Origin: Lingula anatina
Lineage: Eukaryota; Brachiopoda; Lingulata; Lingulida; Lingulidae
Assembly (NCBI RefSeq): GCF_001039355.2
Contig: NW_019775878.1
Span: 118,607 to 182,606, forward strand
Direction: 5' to 3'
Length of the DNA stretch: 64,000 bases
Position numbers and translations under genes: made by a program. The notes under the pieces were generated by a model, which saw only the letters and a list, made by a program, of their open reading frames with translations, was not told the origin of the DNA and did no database searches. Below, in pieces: positions 22,901 to 36,370 of the stretch (position 1 is its first letter; every line of letters begins with the position of its first letter).

Positions 22901-24230
22901 CAGTCGTGAATGAAATAGAAACAGCTGAAGAAGGGGAGGAGAAAAAACTTATAAAAAAGTGAGACAAAAGAAAAAAGAGAAAAAGAAAGAAAGAATAAGT
23001 TAAGGAGTAAAATAAGCAATCAGAAATAAAAGAAATGAGTTACACAAAGAATAAAAATAAAACAGGGAGATGGACAGGGAAAAAAGGCAGAAAGACAAAA
23101 ACATTAACAAAGTACCAGCCGAAAACAAATAGAGGCGGAAACCTACCTAAGACCGGGATGCCGTACGCCTCTGTATATTTTTGATAAAAGTATCCCAGTC
23201 CATTGGGATACATGTTAGTTCTACTGCGCAGACTCTGCGGAACTCCCCGGATGGAGTCACAACTGTGAGTATTGCTGGCTTGGCCAGGGCGCCCCCCTGC
23301 CGCCATTACACCCTCCATCATCGTCTCATTGTATTCTTCAACTGGAAAATATGAACGCATCGAATAAACATGATCTTTTCCTGAAGATAATGATCACATT
23401 ATAGTTTTATTAAAATTGATTTAAAGAGGAGATTAGATTCTAACAAAGCAGAAACGCCAATTTGAAAATCACTTCTGGTGGTAATTGCAATTATTGTCTA
23501 CAATTGAAATATGCAAAAGGCCTGGCTGCGGAGATTGCGCATTACACGCAGAGGTTTGGGATGTAGGGAGAGGGGGAAAACGACAAGTGTGCATACAGCC
23601 TATCAATCCGTAACAGCGACATTCCAAGAATTCAGAAAACTGATTTTGTGCCAACATATCAAATAGTGATAAATAAAGGCATACTGTATAAGAGTATAAC
23701 ACTTACCATATAACTTGAGGTACAAGTAGGTAGAATTAATGTCGTTAATTGGTGCTTGGGTAACTACGGCGTCCTCCTGCTGGACTGAACCTGAATAATA
23801 TTTATTTAATAATTTATCTATTTATTTATTTATTTAGTTAGTTAGTTAGGCGTCCGTATAGTGCATTATTCCTTATCTATATGGTGAAGTAGCAACATTT
23901 GTTTTGTTGCAAGCAAAAAAAGTTTTTTAGTTTCATTACCGAACTGTGCTAGCCTTTTTACTTCTAAATTTATTGGCAGTTTGTTTCTAGACCTATGGAA
24001 TGCATAACAAGGTACAAAATTGAAACACAGGTGCGTCACACATGTCAATAATTGGACTTAGTAGTTACATTCCCTGTTGCAACGTGTAAATGAAATAAAA
24101 TAAAGTTTTAAATAGCCATTGTTATATATAATACGTTCTTTAATAATTTAATATGGAAGTACTCACGTTTTGCACAAGACACCAAAATAAAAGCGACAAA
24201 CAGCTTCATGCAACCACCGGCCATCCTCAT
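19970..24230 (-). CDS. Secreted HExxH metalloprotease-like protein with two C-terminal ShK domains
   Basis: Exons in transcript order are 24167-24230, 23707-23790, 23147-23341, 22664-22797, 22192-22497, 21505-21691, 20867-21055, 20522-20632 and 19970-20106, giving 468 residues. It is a paralogue of the gene at 14687-19326. Both share YYQKYTEAYGIPVLG, DALKRACYTVRFLLADR, the zinc motif (HEFSH, about 213-217), EYWAEGVQSYF (E263) and a C-x-NTYIKRCGNRQ end to the protease region. HExxH to downstream glutamate spacing is 50 residues in both. The linker is a pure glycine/threonine repeat (GGGT units) coded by 20867-21013. Two ShK domains follow (ends NCRKSCRQC and NCRRSCRQC). It has one extra small exon (23707-23790) after the signal exon and an additional intron splitting the protease region at 22497/22664. 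The start codon was taken as the ATG just upstream of the hydrophobic segment KLFVAFILVS. Confidence 0.9.
20867..21013 (-). repeat. Exonic minisatellite coding a Gly3-Thr linker
   Basis: Within a coding exon, 12-base units of the type ggtggaaccggt/ggaggtggaact repeat about a dozen times on the minus strand, always in frame and always encoding three glycines and a threonine. Codon third positions vary between units, so the protein repeat is better conserved than the DNA. The paralogue has a two-residue (GT) version at the same place. Confidence 0.85.
21915..22181. mobile_element. MITE-like inverted-repeat element, copy 2 of family A
   Basis: The left end cttagataccattcccacag plus atttttggatcgatctatc pairs with the right end gatggatcgatctaagtg plus tgggaacccagtcttagata. 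Inner arms (aaatgtctgtcacgcct and aggcgtgacagacattt) are also inverted, so most of the 267 bases can fold back. The shared internal blocks identify it with the element at 1567-1800. It ends only about ten bases from the splice donor after 22192 of the two-ShK protease gene. Confidence 0.75.
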
Positions 24231-24296
24231 CTTTAAAACCCGGTGGTAACTCTTCAACAACGGCAATAATCTGCTGTCCAGCAGCGCTGACCGTCT

Positions 24297-24304
24297 TTTA
24301 TACT
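24297..24304 (-). promoter_or_regulatory. TATA box of the two-ShK protease gene
   Basis: The minus strand reads agtataaaagac, about 65 bases upstream of the chosen start codon (24230). Transcription should start near 24270. The core matches the boxes at 19382 and 9684. Confidence 0.75.
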
Positions 24305-26100
24305 GCTCGCTCAGCTGCCAGGCATGAGTTTGCAGTTTATTCCCCCAAATTACTGGCAGCCGTGGAGTGGGAGGAAATAAACCACTTGCACGTGCGTGAG
24401 TAATCACGGTCCAATCACTTCGTGTTTCCGGTATAGAGCAGTGTGCAGACGCTCGCAAAACTGATGATGTAATAAGTGTGGTAATAAAAAAATTCTGGGC
24501 GGTCGTGCAGGTCTTAAATTCATGCTGCACTTGGACAATATTCTAACTAGATTGATTCTACCACTATCTTTTACGCAATTTCAACATTAGTTTGGTAAGA
24601 ATTAAATCCACGACTAGGAAGCTAATAATGGAAAACACACCGTCTGTATTTCCACCGTCAACGAACGCCATTTAAAAGTTAAATAAACTTAAAATAACAT
24701 AAAACGTTAGCATAAAATTCGACAATTTCATGAGGTGCTAGTGCATGTTTTTTAAAAAATATTTTGATAGGTTCAGATTTGAAACAAGCATTTGGTTAGA
24801 ATGCATATATAGAAATACGGACAAATAATTAAAAGAGCATTGTAGCATTCTTTTACAAAAATATTTTTATTTTGCTAGCATAGATCACACAGATAAACTA
24901 AAAAAATCAGTAACTGCATCGGCACACATGGGCATTTCTCTCCCATTCTTGTAGGATGTTTTATTTCCTACTAGCGTCATTTTGTTTTGATAGTCTACGC
25001 GATACTGCAACACGCGTCTCTATCGTTTGTTATCTTAACCCGTCATCGGCAGGGTGCACGCGAAGGGTGTTACAATGTACATGTATGCGTACTCCCTAGA
25101 ACGTCAAAAGCCCACGCTTTTATTTTGCTTTTATTTCGTAATGATGACTTATTATTTATCACCACGTACAACGATCTTTTCAACCCTCTTCAATCAAAAT
25201 TGTTTCATACAGGTGCATGTGTCAAGCCACGTTAACTGTATAGATATCTTACGCCGTATATGGATATGCCGCCTACGAAGGCAAACATGTGACGAAAAGA
25301 CGTGACGTAAATACCAGGGTGTGGCTAGACCCCGTCCATTTTAAACCGAAAATAGGTCTAAGCTTCGTCATCAGACTATCACATGCACTGCAGGTCCTTT
25401 TTTGTCTCCATGTTTTAATCTGTTTTATCAGTCTAGTCTTACGATGACTAAGGTCAGTTCAGTAGCTGTGAAATCGCTCACCCGTGGACAACGCACTGCG
25501 TGACTGTAACCATTGATGTTCAGTGCAGATGCCCTTTTATGGACCAGCGAGAAGTTTCTTGTCATAATCATAACTCTAAAGATCGTGATGAATTATCGTG
25601 ATCACCATCGCAGTGTACACTGGTGATGATATTTAGTCACGTACGCTAGTACCTCATTTATCGACAAAAAAGTGTGATTAACTCCGGACTGACTCTGCAT
25701 TTTCTTAAGATTAACCCATTTGTTCCAATCATCCCTTTAACGCCGATTATTGTCTGGAAATTGTGTTCGTTTTTAATGACAGGGGTCAAACGACGTGGGA
25801 TGATCTGTCCTAAAACGCAGACACCTAACATGTAGTCTCAGTTTTGCTGTGATAAAATAAACCTGCTGTTGTACGTTGAATAACCTCGGTATATGTGCTA
25901 GGGCTACAGCGCATAAAACCACAGCAGCTACACCAGAATTCGCATAAATTTGATCCCGAAAATTATGAAAGTTTGAGTAACCCAAAAATACGTGCTAGGT
26001 TATGTTTACACTTATTTTAGCTAATACTCAAGAAAAAATGTGCATCAGATTTGCTCCAGGTATGAAGACATGACTTGCACGGTGTCTATTATGTAGTGCG

Positions 26101-26132
<32 letters not shown>

Positions 26133-26417
26133 TGAAATTTAATCAGTGGTTGACATATTGTTAGATACCCCTGTTCACGGATGTTGAGCATCTATTTCGA
26201 CTGTTTACACGGGTTGCGGTTTAAAGGATGTGAATAATTTTTAAAGACAATGACACTGCATTTCTCAGCTAACGCACTTGTTACACTGACCATCAATAAT
26301 ATAACCAGATCCCGGATGTTAGGATTTGGGGGGGGGGGAGTAAGGGGGGGCTTACAGAGCATGTCGACAACGGGTTCTTAGTCTCAATTCCCTGCAATAT
26401 TTCCCATCTTGATGAAC

Positions 26418-26456
<39 letters not shown>

Positions 26457-28831
26457 AGAAGAAGAAGAAAATATAAAATAACCACGAGTGAATATCTAAA
26501 AATACTTGACCCTTACTCGACCCCTGATAATCTCTCCGGTCACTCCGACACGGCCGTCGAAACAACGTATTGACATAAGGAATCGATACATCGATATCTA
26601 TCGCAATCAAAGACACGCTGCCTGCCACGGTAGTCGAAGTCACAGGTAATGAACTGCCTTCCTGTGGGGGATTGATCGAGGTACGAATGAGAACTGCACA
26701 TAACAGATAGACCTCTTCTCATTGTAAAAGGTGTTTGTAGTGAGGCTTTCCTGCAGTAATGTAAAGGGTTGTATGATGGGAATCTGAATACTAACATTTG
26801 TATTATTCTTAACCTAGTTTCTTCTTCTCTTATAGAGGAGATTTAATTTTTATGATATGCAGGTTTGAGGTTTTTTTCCCAATAGTATTGATTTGTGACA
26901 ATTTGTACTTTTTCTTTATATGAATTATTTTTGTTTTTTTTTCTTTCCTCATATTTTCAAATTTGACATTATTTTGCTTCCATTAATCTTTCTTTCTTTT
27001 TTTACTCTCACAAACACAGCCATTACCGTTTAGACCTGTCGTAACTGAGAAAACTATCCCAGGTCACTTAAAGGTCGAAAGTTTTTACTTAAAGAAGCGA
27101 CCTTATAGCAAGCTTCACACCACCATATTTCCACTGTGTACACAATATTAACTATTAATATATCCAAAGTCTCGGTCTATTCGCTCAGCTTTGGTGGCAT
27201 TTCTTTCGGAACAATCAGATTTGTCAAGTTGATTTCAAACAAAGGGTTTATTGGCATTACAATTAATGATATTATGCTGGCGGTTTAATAATTAAAAGAA
27301 ATCGGTAGATACCGGTGGAGAGGCGGTATGGTATTGATATACCAGTGATACCGGCTACTGGTGGGGACCATTTCAAAATATAACAATTATAGTAATTACA
27401 TATGATATGATCTTAAATATATATACATCATGTACTAGTCAGTATTTATCCAAACAAAGTAATAGGGTTATTAGTAATAAATGTATACTTATTAAGTGAG
27501 AGAATTATTAATTTATTATTAATTAATTTATTCATAATAATGGATGATGAGATCAAATTAATTAATTAATTTATTTATTCATAATAATGGATGATGAGAT
27601 CAATAATATAATATCTTTTAAGTTATAATTGACAAAATGTATTGCTGCGATAATTGCCCCATTTTCATTTGGAAACCACACTTTTATCTATTTCATTTTC
27701 CACGTCACCAACTTATTTTCTTTCCTGCTCATAAATCTCACTTTCAGTCGGTTATGCCATCTCATTATATACATTAATTGTAACAAGATCGAGGCGACGA
27801 TTCGGAGACCGACTGCATGGAGCGATCTTTCCCTTTGAAAAGCATAGTCTACATCTGACACGCTCCCTTGTTTTGTTAGCGTTATGGATACTCCAATAAA
27901 GAAAAAAATCAATGTGACTAGCTGCCGTCCCGCTTGTGTAGGTTGAACCGCTCAGTAGGACAGGGATTACAGTCGGGAGATTTGGAATTATGTATTCTGT
28001 CCCTTGAACTGAACGGTAAGCTTCTTTTTTGGTATCATTTGTGTGATAATTCTTCAACACAATTTCGTGGCAACACAACTTCTCGTTGGTTACATTAGTA
28101 CAGTTCTTAAAATTGATTTAAGACGAATTTCGTACTGTGTAGTATGTATTTAGTTTCGCAGTCACTTTAAACTGATAATTATCAGAAATTTTTCAGAAAT
28201 ATCGTATATTAAGGGAAAACAAAACGTCAGTTCCTTACAACAAAGTAAACTGACAATCAAAGACATTTCATTTTCTTTAAATATAGATGGTTGTTCGTTT
28301 TTTATAGTTCGTTTTATTTATAATTCGATTTTTCTTTATTCCATCTTTTCTTGAACTAGTATTATGCTAAAAATAATCTGAACCGTTTATTCTTTCTATT
28401 TCATTTTTTAATATTGATTCGAGAACGCTTTTGCATTTTTCAAGGATACACAGATAAAAAGCATTTACACGTTTTGTCAAACGATTCTCATCTACGTTTT
28501 GTCTGTTTTGCTCTTAAAATACCTGAAGTGTCCCAGCTTGTTTCTGGGGAAGGGTTTCCTAGAGACTGTCACTTGATACAAAAGCCAAACACGTGTGGTC
28601 AGCTCACAATGTTATTATTTTTTTTATTTAATATTATCCAATATTTTCCATTATAATTTCTGTTAATAGTGGTTAAGATTATTGCTTTTTTTATTGCTGT
28701 TTTATTACACTGGTCATGATACCATCCACGCTACGGGTACGGGCAGGCGAAATTTACGAATTGTTTTATAATTTTATTATTGTATAATTTTCATCTTTTA
28801 TTCTCCTCAGCCACGTCTCCCGTGAATCTCG
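24305..28831. other. Intergenic spacer, no gene supported
   Basis: About 4.5 kb without a convincing gene. It contains the second copy of the 81-base dispersed segment (24803-24883), a poly(T) run (26102-26131), an (AAT)n run (26418-26454) and a direct duplication of about 37 bases (27521-27556 and 27567-27603, containing ttcataataatggatgatga). Minus-strand open frames at 26293-26797 are somewhat longer than chance but have no motif or splice pattern I can defend. The end of the region probably holds a 5' untranslated exon of the LRRC74-like gene, since ctcag at 28806-28810 looks like an acceptor 21 bases before its ATG. Confidence 0.5.
24803..24883. repeat. 81-base dispersed segment, second copy
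   Basis: This is identical, except for one base, to 15083-15163 (begins gcatatatagaaatacgg, ends tttgctagcatag). No inverted terminal repeats are visible, so the mechanism of dispersal is unknown. It may be a fragment of a longer repeat. Confidence 0.8.
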
Positions 28832-31800
28832 ATGGCGGCTGCGGTGGCCGCTAAGCACCAGGCCTACAGGAGTCTGCGGGAACTCCCCGTCAACGTGTAC
28901 TTCGGAGATGATGAACAGTATGACACCGACCTTGACACTGAGCACGTGCTGGCTGAACAAGGTATGTGAACGCGTGTCGGATGAACTTTGGTCATTCTGA
29001 AAACTGTCTCCGACATTCTAATATTGTACAGAGAGTATATATCATTATCAAGTTTGTAGAGCAAATTCTATGACGTAAAGGTCGGGGTGCATTTTAATTT
29101 TGGTCAAACTTTTGATGAAAATGAAACACTCGTCTTTCCTACTTACACACTACGCGTATCTAATATCTCGGATTTTGTCTCCTTTTTTACAGAAATTCCC
29201 AAGGTAGACGACTCCTACATCGGGGCCAGCAGGTATACAGCAGCATGCAAGTTCCACGAGATCATACCTCAGTCCAAGATCCTGGACAGCCTGCCGGGGA
29301 CGGTGATAAACATACGGAACCGCACCCTGGGGTCCAAGCATATCAAGGCGTTAGCAGAGGCGCTGAAGGTGGGTAAAAAGCTTTCAAGTGTGTTTAAGCA
29401 GACGCACGCGCAAACAGGCGCATTTCATCTCTCTAACTACTCCCAAACACGTACAAAAATAATTTAAGCTGCTTTAATAGTAAACACATAAAGAGACGAA
29501 GACTGATAAGATATTCTTTGGAAGGATTATCAGTTAAATCAAGTTTTATTTGCTAAATCTAAAGATTTTATATCTTTTCTGTTTTTACTGAAGCCCTACC
29601 ACTGGAGTCGATTCTTATTTTTTAGAAAATTATTTCCATGAATTTCCATGCATCCCTTTTTTTATTTCTGGTAAGAATTGTAGGCCTGACATTGGAATTG
29701 AGTCTTAAGTTTACAAATCTTTAGATATGAAATTATTTCACCATTTCGCTCCCATCTATTCACTTGCGGATCACCATTTTGCCCTAAGAACAAACAGACG
29801 ATCACTGATAAACCGCCATGTTGTTTTACTTTTCAAGACAAATAGGCCGACAAGTGCGCGTTGATTAATATTTCAAATTCCCCCTTTAACGTGTCGTATC
29901 AAATTTGCGACCGTTGTTTAAATCTCTTTGCCTATTTCTTTCAACATGTTTACCTTAGATTGTATGTCAAGATCTATAAATAATCATCTTCATTCTGATG
30001 TTAGTTTTTAATCCATTTCATCAGTTTGCCTAATGGATATTACGTTGATGAAATGCATTATTTATAAGCACACTTAACAGGTAAACTGGAAGGCTTTTGT
30101 CATAACTGTAACTTAAAGGTTGATGTAAGAGCCATGAAAACACTCTGGAAACAAAAGTCCACATACGCCCTAATCGCTGTAAAAATACTGAATACTTTTT
30201 TTAAAAAAAGTCGATGATCTTTCATACAGCGCACACTAGTGATAACGGTAATAAGTGCAGTCATAACAGCTGTCCAAAAAGGAAATATTCGAAATCAGAA
30301 ATTATTTATATGTTTTCTGAACAATGGCACAGTGTTATACAGCCGCTTTTCATAAAATCCATCACTGCATCAGATTAGGCTATACCAGGGGCGGATCCAG
30401 AATTATATGAAGGGGGGGTCTGCGGTTGCGACGCCGACCCCCCTACCTTGGCATGGGGAAAATTTTGATTTTTGTAGAGGGCGAACGGTGTCGTTTGGTA
30501 CGTTTTAGTACTCTGTCCAGCTAGTCAAAATTCTAATTTCAAGAGGGGGCCATTGGTGTGAGTTTTTTTCAGAAGTCGAAGGGGGGGGGGGGGGGGTCAG
30601 GACTCCCCTGACACCCCCCTAAATACGCCACCGTATACTGATTTTTAAATTCTTCTTGTTTCAGTACGATGATCATGGTAAAGCGGTTGTTTTGAGCACA
30701 AATCATTTGCAGCCCTGATAAACGTAAAAATCTTCTTGTTTACGACTGATCGACCATTGTGATGATATTAAGTAGTGTTTTCGATAAACCAATTACATTA
30801 ACGAGCGTAAACACGATTTGACATATAAACACCTGTTGCAAAAAGGGTCACATCTAATTGAAGTACTTTCGGTCTTTATCGGAAAAAAGTACAGTCCTAG
30901 GTCAATCCGCTACAAAGATTACAATCGAAATACCTGACACCTTTTTTCTAGATTTTTCTAGATAGAATTTTTCTAGATGAAGCGGGATTTTTATCCAAAC
31001 ATGGTGTCATTCTATCATTTATGTACTCTTACTGCGACGTTATCTTTAAATTATTTTTTATTAAATATCCCTTCAGAAAAGGACGCTGTGAAAATACTAG
31101 TTTCTTTTTTTATATTTAATCTTATTTTGTGTGTGTGTGTGGGGGGGGGGGGGGGTAAGGGTTTGGGGAGGTAAAAGTTTATCATAAAATGCATTTTAGG
31201 TCTTTTAATTGTAGGATTTCCTTCTTTTGTTTCTTATTCTTAATAATCCTCTTCCTCCTGTTTCAGAAAAACACGACCGTTCAGGTGCTGATATTAGAAG
31301 GTAATACCATGGAAGGCGAGGGGATCCAGGAAGTCTGCGAGATGCTCACAGAAAACGACTTCATCACGGAAGTGGTCAGTACACGAAATTGTCGAGGGAT
31401 AAGTCATGTAATACCAAACCCAATATAGAGGTGTAAATGGGGTCACAGGCATGTTCTTAAAGATATTTAGTGCACAGATTTTCAGTATGTTTGATTATTT
31501 CTGGGTCCCACATGAAGAAGTTTGTATCAAAGTTTCACTGTCCTGGAATCATGAATAAGAAAAAAATAATAATAATTCATTGTCTAGCCCCAAAAAAGGA
31601 GCATACGTTTAGAGATTTAAATCCGTAGCTTTCACTCTTTTCTCTATCATATTTTGCTTTGGAATTAGATATGCATTTGGCTTATTGTTAAGATGAGGTG
31701 TATGTCTATGTAATAACAAAAGTGAAAAGATTGGAAACAGTCAATTCAAAGATGGCCATGTTTGCTGATCGAGTCGTTAAATCCATATTTCATAAAAAAT

Positions 31801-32901
31801 GTATGCCGTATAGACGTAACCTTTGCCAAACGCTAGAACAATATAAAACCAATGCCTTTTTATTAAGAAGAACAGTAGCGTTAAGTAAACATTTGGAATT
31901 CAATACTAATTGATTAACTGAAGGTAGGGCATTGTTGGAGGTGGGCAAGATTTCAGTTTATGCAATCAGGAGTGCATTAATCCCAGTTTAAAAAACACCC
32001 TGTTATTATTGAAAACACAAATTATGGGGGTAAATTTCGGTCGGATATGTTTTAATTGAGCTTCAGTTACTTTCGATGACTGTTTCAAATAAAGCGGAAA
32101 AATATCAGTAACAACAAATATCAATAAAAACGAAAAGAATAAAGTTGTCAATATGTTTTATGCAATTTGGTCTACCGAAGCACTCGACGTATTCAATATA
32201 CGTGACAATTGGATTAAAATATTTATGGAAAGACTATTTTAATTTCTATCGCTTTTGTGCAACACGCGTGTTTCCATAAGTCACAGGCTGGCTGTGTTAA
32301 TAACAGCGGGATTGTATCACTGACGTGGTCTTTTACAAATGAATGCAATGACAGAAGGCTGATAAAGATTTATCGAACAAAAATAATTGCGGCAAAATAT
32401 ATAATTTTATTTCATTCTATATGCACATGTACGTTATTTATAACATTTATATCCCCGTTTTACACAAAGGCATACCTTGCACAGTCGACCCTAAACGAAA
32501 TTGTGTGTGTGTAAGTGTGTGTGCGCGTGTGTGTGCGTACACGCGTGCATGCATGTGCGTGTGCGTGTGTCTGTGTGTGAACACCCCAGTGCCTATGTTC
32601 AATCATTCACTCCACTTGTTGTCGCAATTATAAAGAAAAGAAGTTTTACTTTTTTTCAGAACTTGAGTCGAAACCGTCTTGGCAGTCGGCATTCCCTGCT
32701 CAATGGTCCATACTATATCAGTGATATGATGAGAAAGAACAACACCCTCACCCATCTGGATCTCTCCTATAACGACCTCACCGAGAACGACGCCATGTTT
32801 ATAGCGTTTGGGATGGAGGTGTGTATAGAACTAGTACTGCAGTGGATATAATGATATGAGAGATGAGATGTGACTTGGGTCTCACTGTTCCTTCACCCCA
32901 C

Positions 32902-32957
<56 letters not shown>

Positions 32958-33070
32958 GCCAGGCCCGTAGCCAAGGGGTTCGGGAGGTTCGAAAGAAGCC
33001 CCCTTTTTTGCTGGGAAAAGGTCCCCTCTGGGTAAAATAACTCTCCCTTTTGAAATTGCTGGCTACGGGC

Positions 33071-33147
<77 letters not shown>

Positions 33148-34817
33148 GCACACTTTCTCTGTCACAAACACTTTCTACGCAAATATGATGAAAAAAGTCA
33201 AAGCATTGTAAATTGTTAAGCACCCAACGACCACCCAACGTGAATGAATCGATACAAATGAAGATATTCCGTTGTAATTTATATATGACGTCCTGACAAA
33301 GCGGTGCATTGCATGTCAATACATTTATTATTTAGCCTGTTGTCAAAGTACGTTGTTTTTGTGCAAGTTAATATATCTTTTTTGTGGAAATGCCTTTTAT
33401 CTCAAATACATTTCATCTATTGGAGATAGTGGGGATATTGTCATCATAAAAGCGAAAGAGAGCACAAAAGAACATATATTGTTTTTTCAACATCACTGAC
33501 ATATAATCTAAGAACTTTATTATTTGTTGCAAATAGATGCAGTGTTAAATGGAGACATTCTGAATTTTTGTGTGGTAAATACGGAATAATTATCAATTAC
33601 AACACGAAGCAATTATATCTTCTACCCTTTGTCAGAAAGCATCTTTTCTGAAATTCCATCAAAACATTTCTTTTTGAATCTTTCAGGGAAACTTTAGAAT
33701 ATCGCATTTAAACCTCAGCCATAATGACTTCGAGGAAGGCGGCGCTCAGTATATTGGAAAAGCGCTCAGTAAGTTATGATTTGATTTTTTTTTAAGTTAA
33801 AACTTAAATTAAGACTTGAAACATAGAATACTATTCTTTGTATGCAGCACGGGTTTTTGTGAATAGATTTTCTTAAAAGAACATTTATTCTATATGGTAG
33901 GGCAGTCGGATTGCTTTAGGAAGAGCTAGTCACGTTTGATAGCGTAAAATTCGCTCGCGTCATCTTAAAAATTAACAAGTTTTATAACATTGTGGAGTAG
34001 AGCCACTTTTCAAAATTCATTTAAATTTGACAGTGTAGATTAACTTACTTCGTCTTTAAATACATGTCATGCTTTTTGTTATTTCAGTGGAAAATCGCTC
34101 AATAGAAACGCTCAACCTCAGTTGGAATCATATCAGGAGAAAAGGTGCTGTTATTATTGCGCGTGCGTTACAGGTGAGATGGCGCAGTAATATAACTGTT
34201 GGACACGTAGACTTACACGTACTGCTTGTTGATCCAAATGCTTTAGTGACACTGACCGGGCTAGGAGGGAAGGGGTTAAGATATCAAATGCATTTATTAA
34301 GTAACGGTAGTGATATAAGTAAATATAGAGGAGTGGGTTTGGTGGGGTAAAGATGTTGAATATTAAGAAAAAGTGGTAGATGAAAGCAAATAAATGAATG
34401 GGACTGTTAATGAAATTCAATGTGGTACACGCACGGCACACTAACTCAAAAAATTAATAAGAAGAATGTTGAATATATAAATAAAATAATAAATGGTAGA
34501 TGGAATAATTTGGAATAAAGTAAAAAATGAAGCATACTCAAATTTCTTAATAAAACTGACAAAATGTATTTATCTCTACATTCTTCAGTCAAACAAAAAT
34601 CTGACCCACGTGGATCTCTCGTGGAATGGGTTCGGTTACGAAGGTGCTTTGGCTCTGGGTCAAGCCCTGAAGCGGAACAAGTATATGAAAGAGCTGGATA
34701 TCACCAATAACAGGATCAACTGGGCCGGGGCGCAGTTCCTGGCCAACGGCATTAAGAAGAACGAAACCTTGGAGACGCTCAGGGTGAGTGGCTGCCAGAA
34801 TGACCTGGTGAACCGTC

Positions 34818-34848
<31 letters not shown>

Positions 34849-36315
34849 AGCCGAACAAGTTAATTTCCTTGTACATAAACGACAAATTTAATTCTGTATA
34901 ATAATTATATGCAATATATACATTTCTGAATTATAATTCACATATAGTTAAAAATAGGTACCCGCCACTGAGTTATAATTGAATTAATATGCGTTCATCA
35001 CGCTTTATGAGGAAAATTATCCAAGTCGTCCAGGTAAGACCCTGGCGCTACGTCAAAAAACAACGCACGCCTATTAAAAGCCATCTGTCGAAGGTCAGTT
35101 GCTGGGGTGATTACAGTAATGTTTTTATTCAAGGCCCATCTGATTATTGTCGTAGATGTGTCTGTGCGGAACAGCCTCGCAGCAATTTTAATCATTTCAC
35201 TGCTCAGAACGAGTTCTTTTAATTTTTGGGGACCGAAGAAGTTGCGCGCCATGAAACGCATGCCGTGCTGGTTGCAGAAATCCCTCAACTCCGTGTTGCG
35301 ATAAGTAATATCGAACTTAGCGTGGACAACTGAAACCCGGATTTTGGCCGAAGCAACCAGCCGTTGTACTTGTGAAATCTTAAAACCGCTAAGCCCAAGA
35401 GAACGAATAGTTCCAGCGTCGTGAAGTTCTTCTAATATTTCCCAACCACCTGGGCGCGCTTCACATCCTTCCTGATCTTTGTCACATATCGGCGCTCGAA
35501 AAAGAACCAAATCCACGTAGTCTGTCTTTAGTCTCTCCATTGATCTTTTGATCGATTTTCTAACGGCGTCTCCTTCCAAAGTGGAGTCAAGTTTGACAAC
35601 TACGAAAACGTCTTCACGTTTGCAGTGTTGGTTATCAGCTAAAATTGACCCCAAAGCGTCTTCGCTGTCGTCGTCTGGGTCCGTGAGGAAAAGTCTGGAG
35701 ATTGGAAAAAACATGACAAAATCTAAGTCAAAAAGATTTTTTAAATGAAACAAAAACCAATCAATATAAAAAAACATTTTACAGGATAAAATTTAGAACG
35801 TAAAGCAACCGTCTTCGGCGGACATATCACCTTTATATGTCTTGGTTTGGGGTAAAAAAAATCCATAAATATAAGCAGAGTAAATTAACGCACACGAGAT
35901 AGTTTAAGGCATTTGGTGATAATCATATTTTCAAAAGGTGATGAATTATCCGCCTTACCTGTATCCGAGCAGCAAGGCGTGCCGTACAGTCGTCCCTAAC
36001 TGTTCTTTACCTAGCCTCGTGAGGCTTAAACCCTGGACCGGCACTGTGGAATAGATAAAAATTAAACATCTCATTTTGGGGGAAATACATGATAATCTCA
36101 AATCTACGAGTTTGATGGGGATAAAAGTGCACACATACGTACACTCATACAAAGAAGCGACCACACCGAGGAAATAGTGACTTTCTTATGATGTTTACAA
36201 CATTATTGTCTGCTATCTTCTGATAAAATAGGGCTGCACATGAAATGTATCTACACAATATGTTGATAACATACAAAACATCAAAGTCACTGGCTGTGAA
36301 AATACTTAGGGCAGC

Positions 36316-36370
<55 letters not shown>

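Noticed and set aside
26293-26797. Two overlapping minus-strand open frames that look slightly protein-like
   Set aside because: One ends in an isoleucine run from an (AAT)n repeat. The two frames conflict, and there is no acceptor/donor logic or known motif.
27629-28078. Open frames on both strands before the LRRC74-like gene
   Set aside because: Mixed composition without motif, overlapping on both strands, and no splice support.
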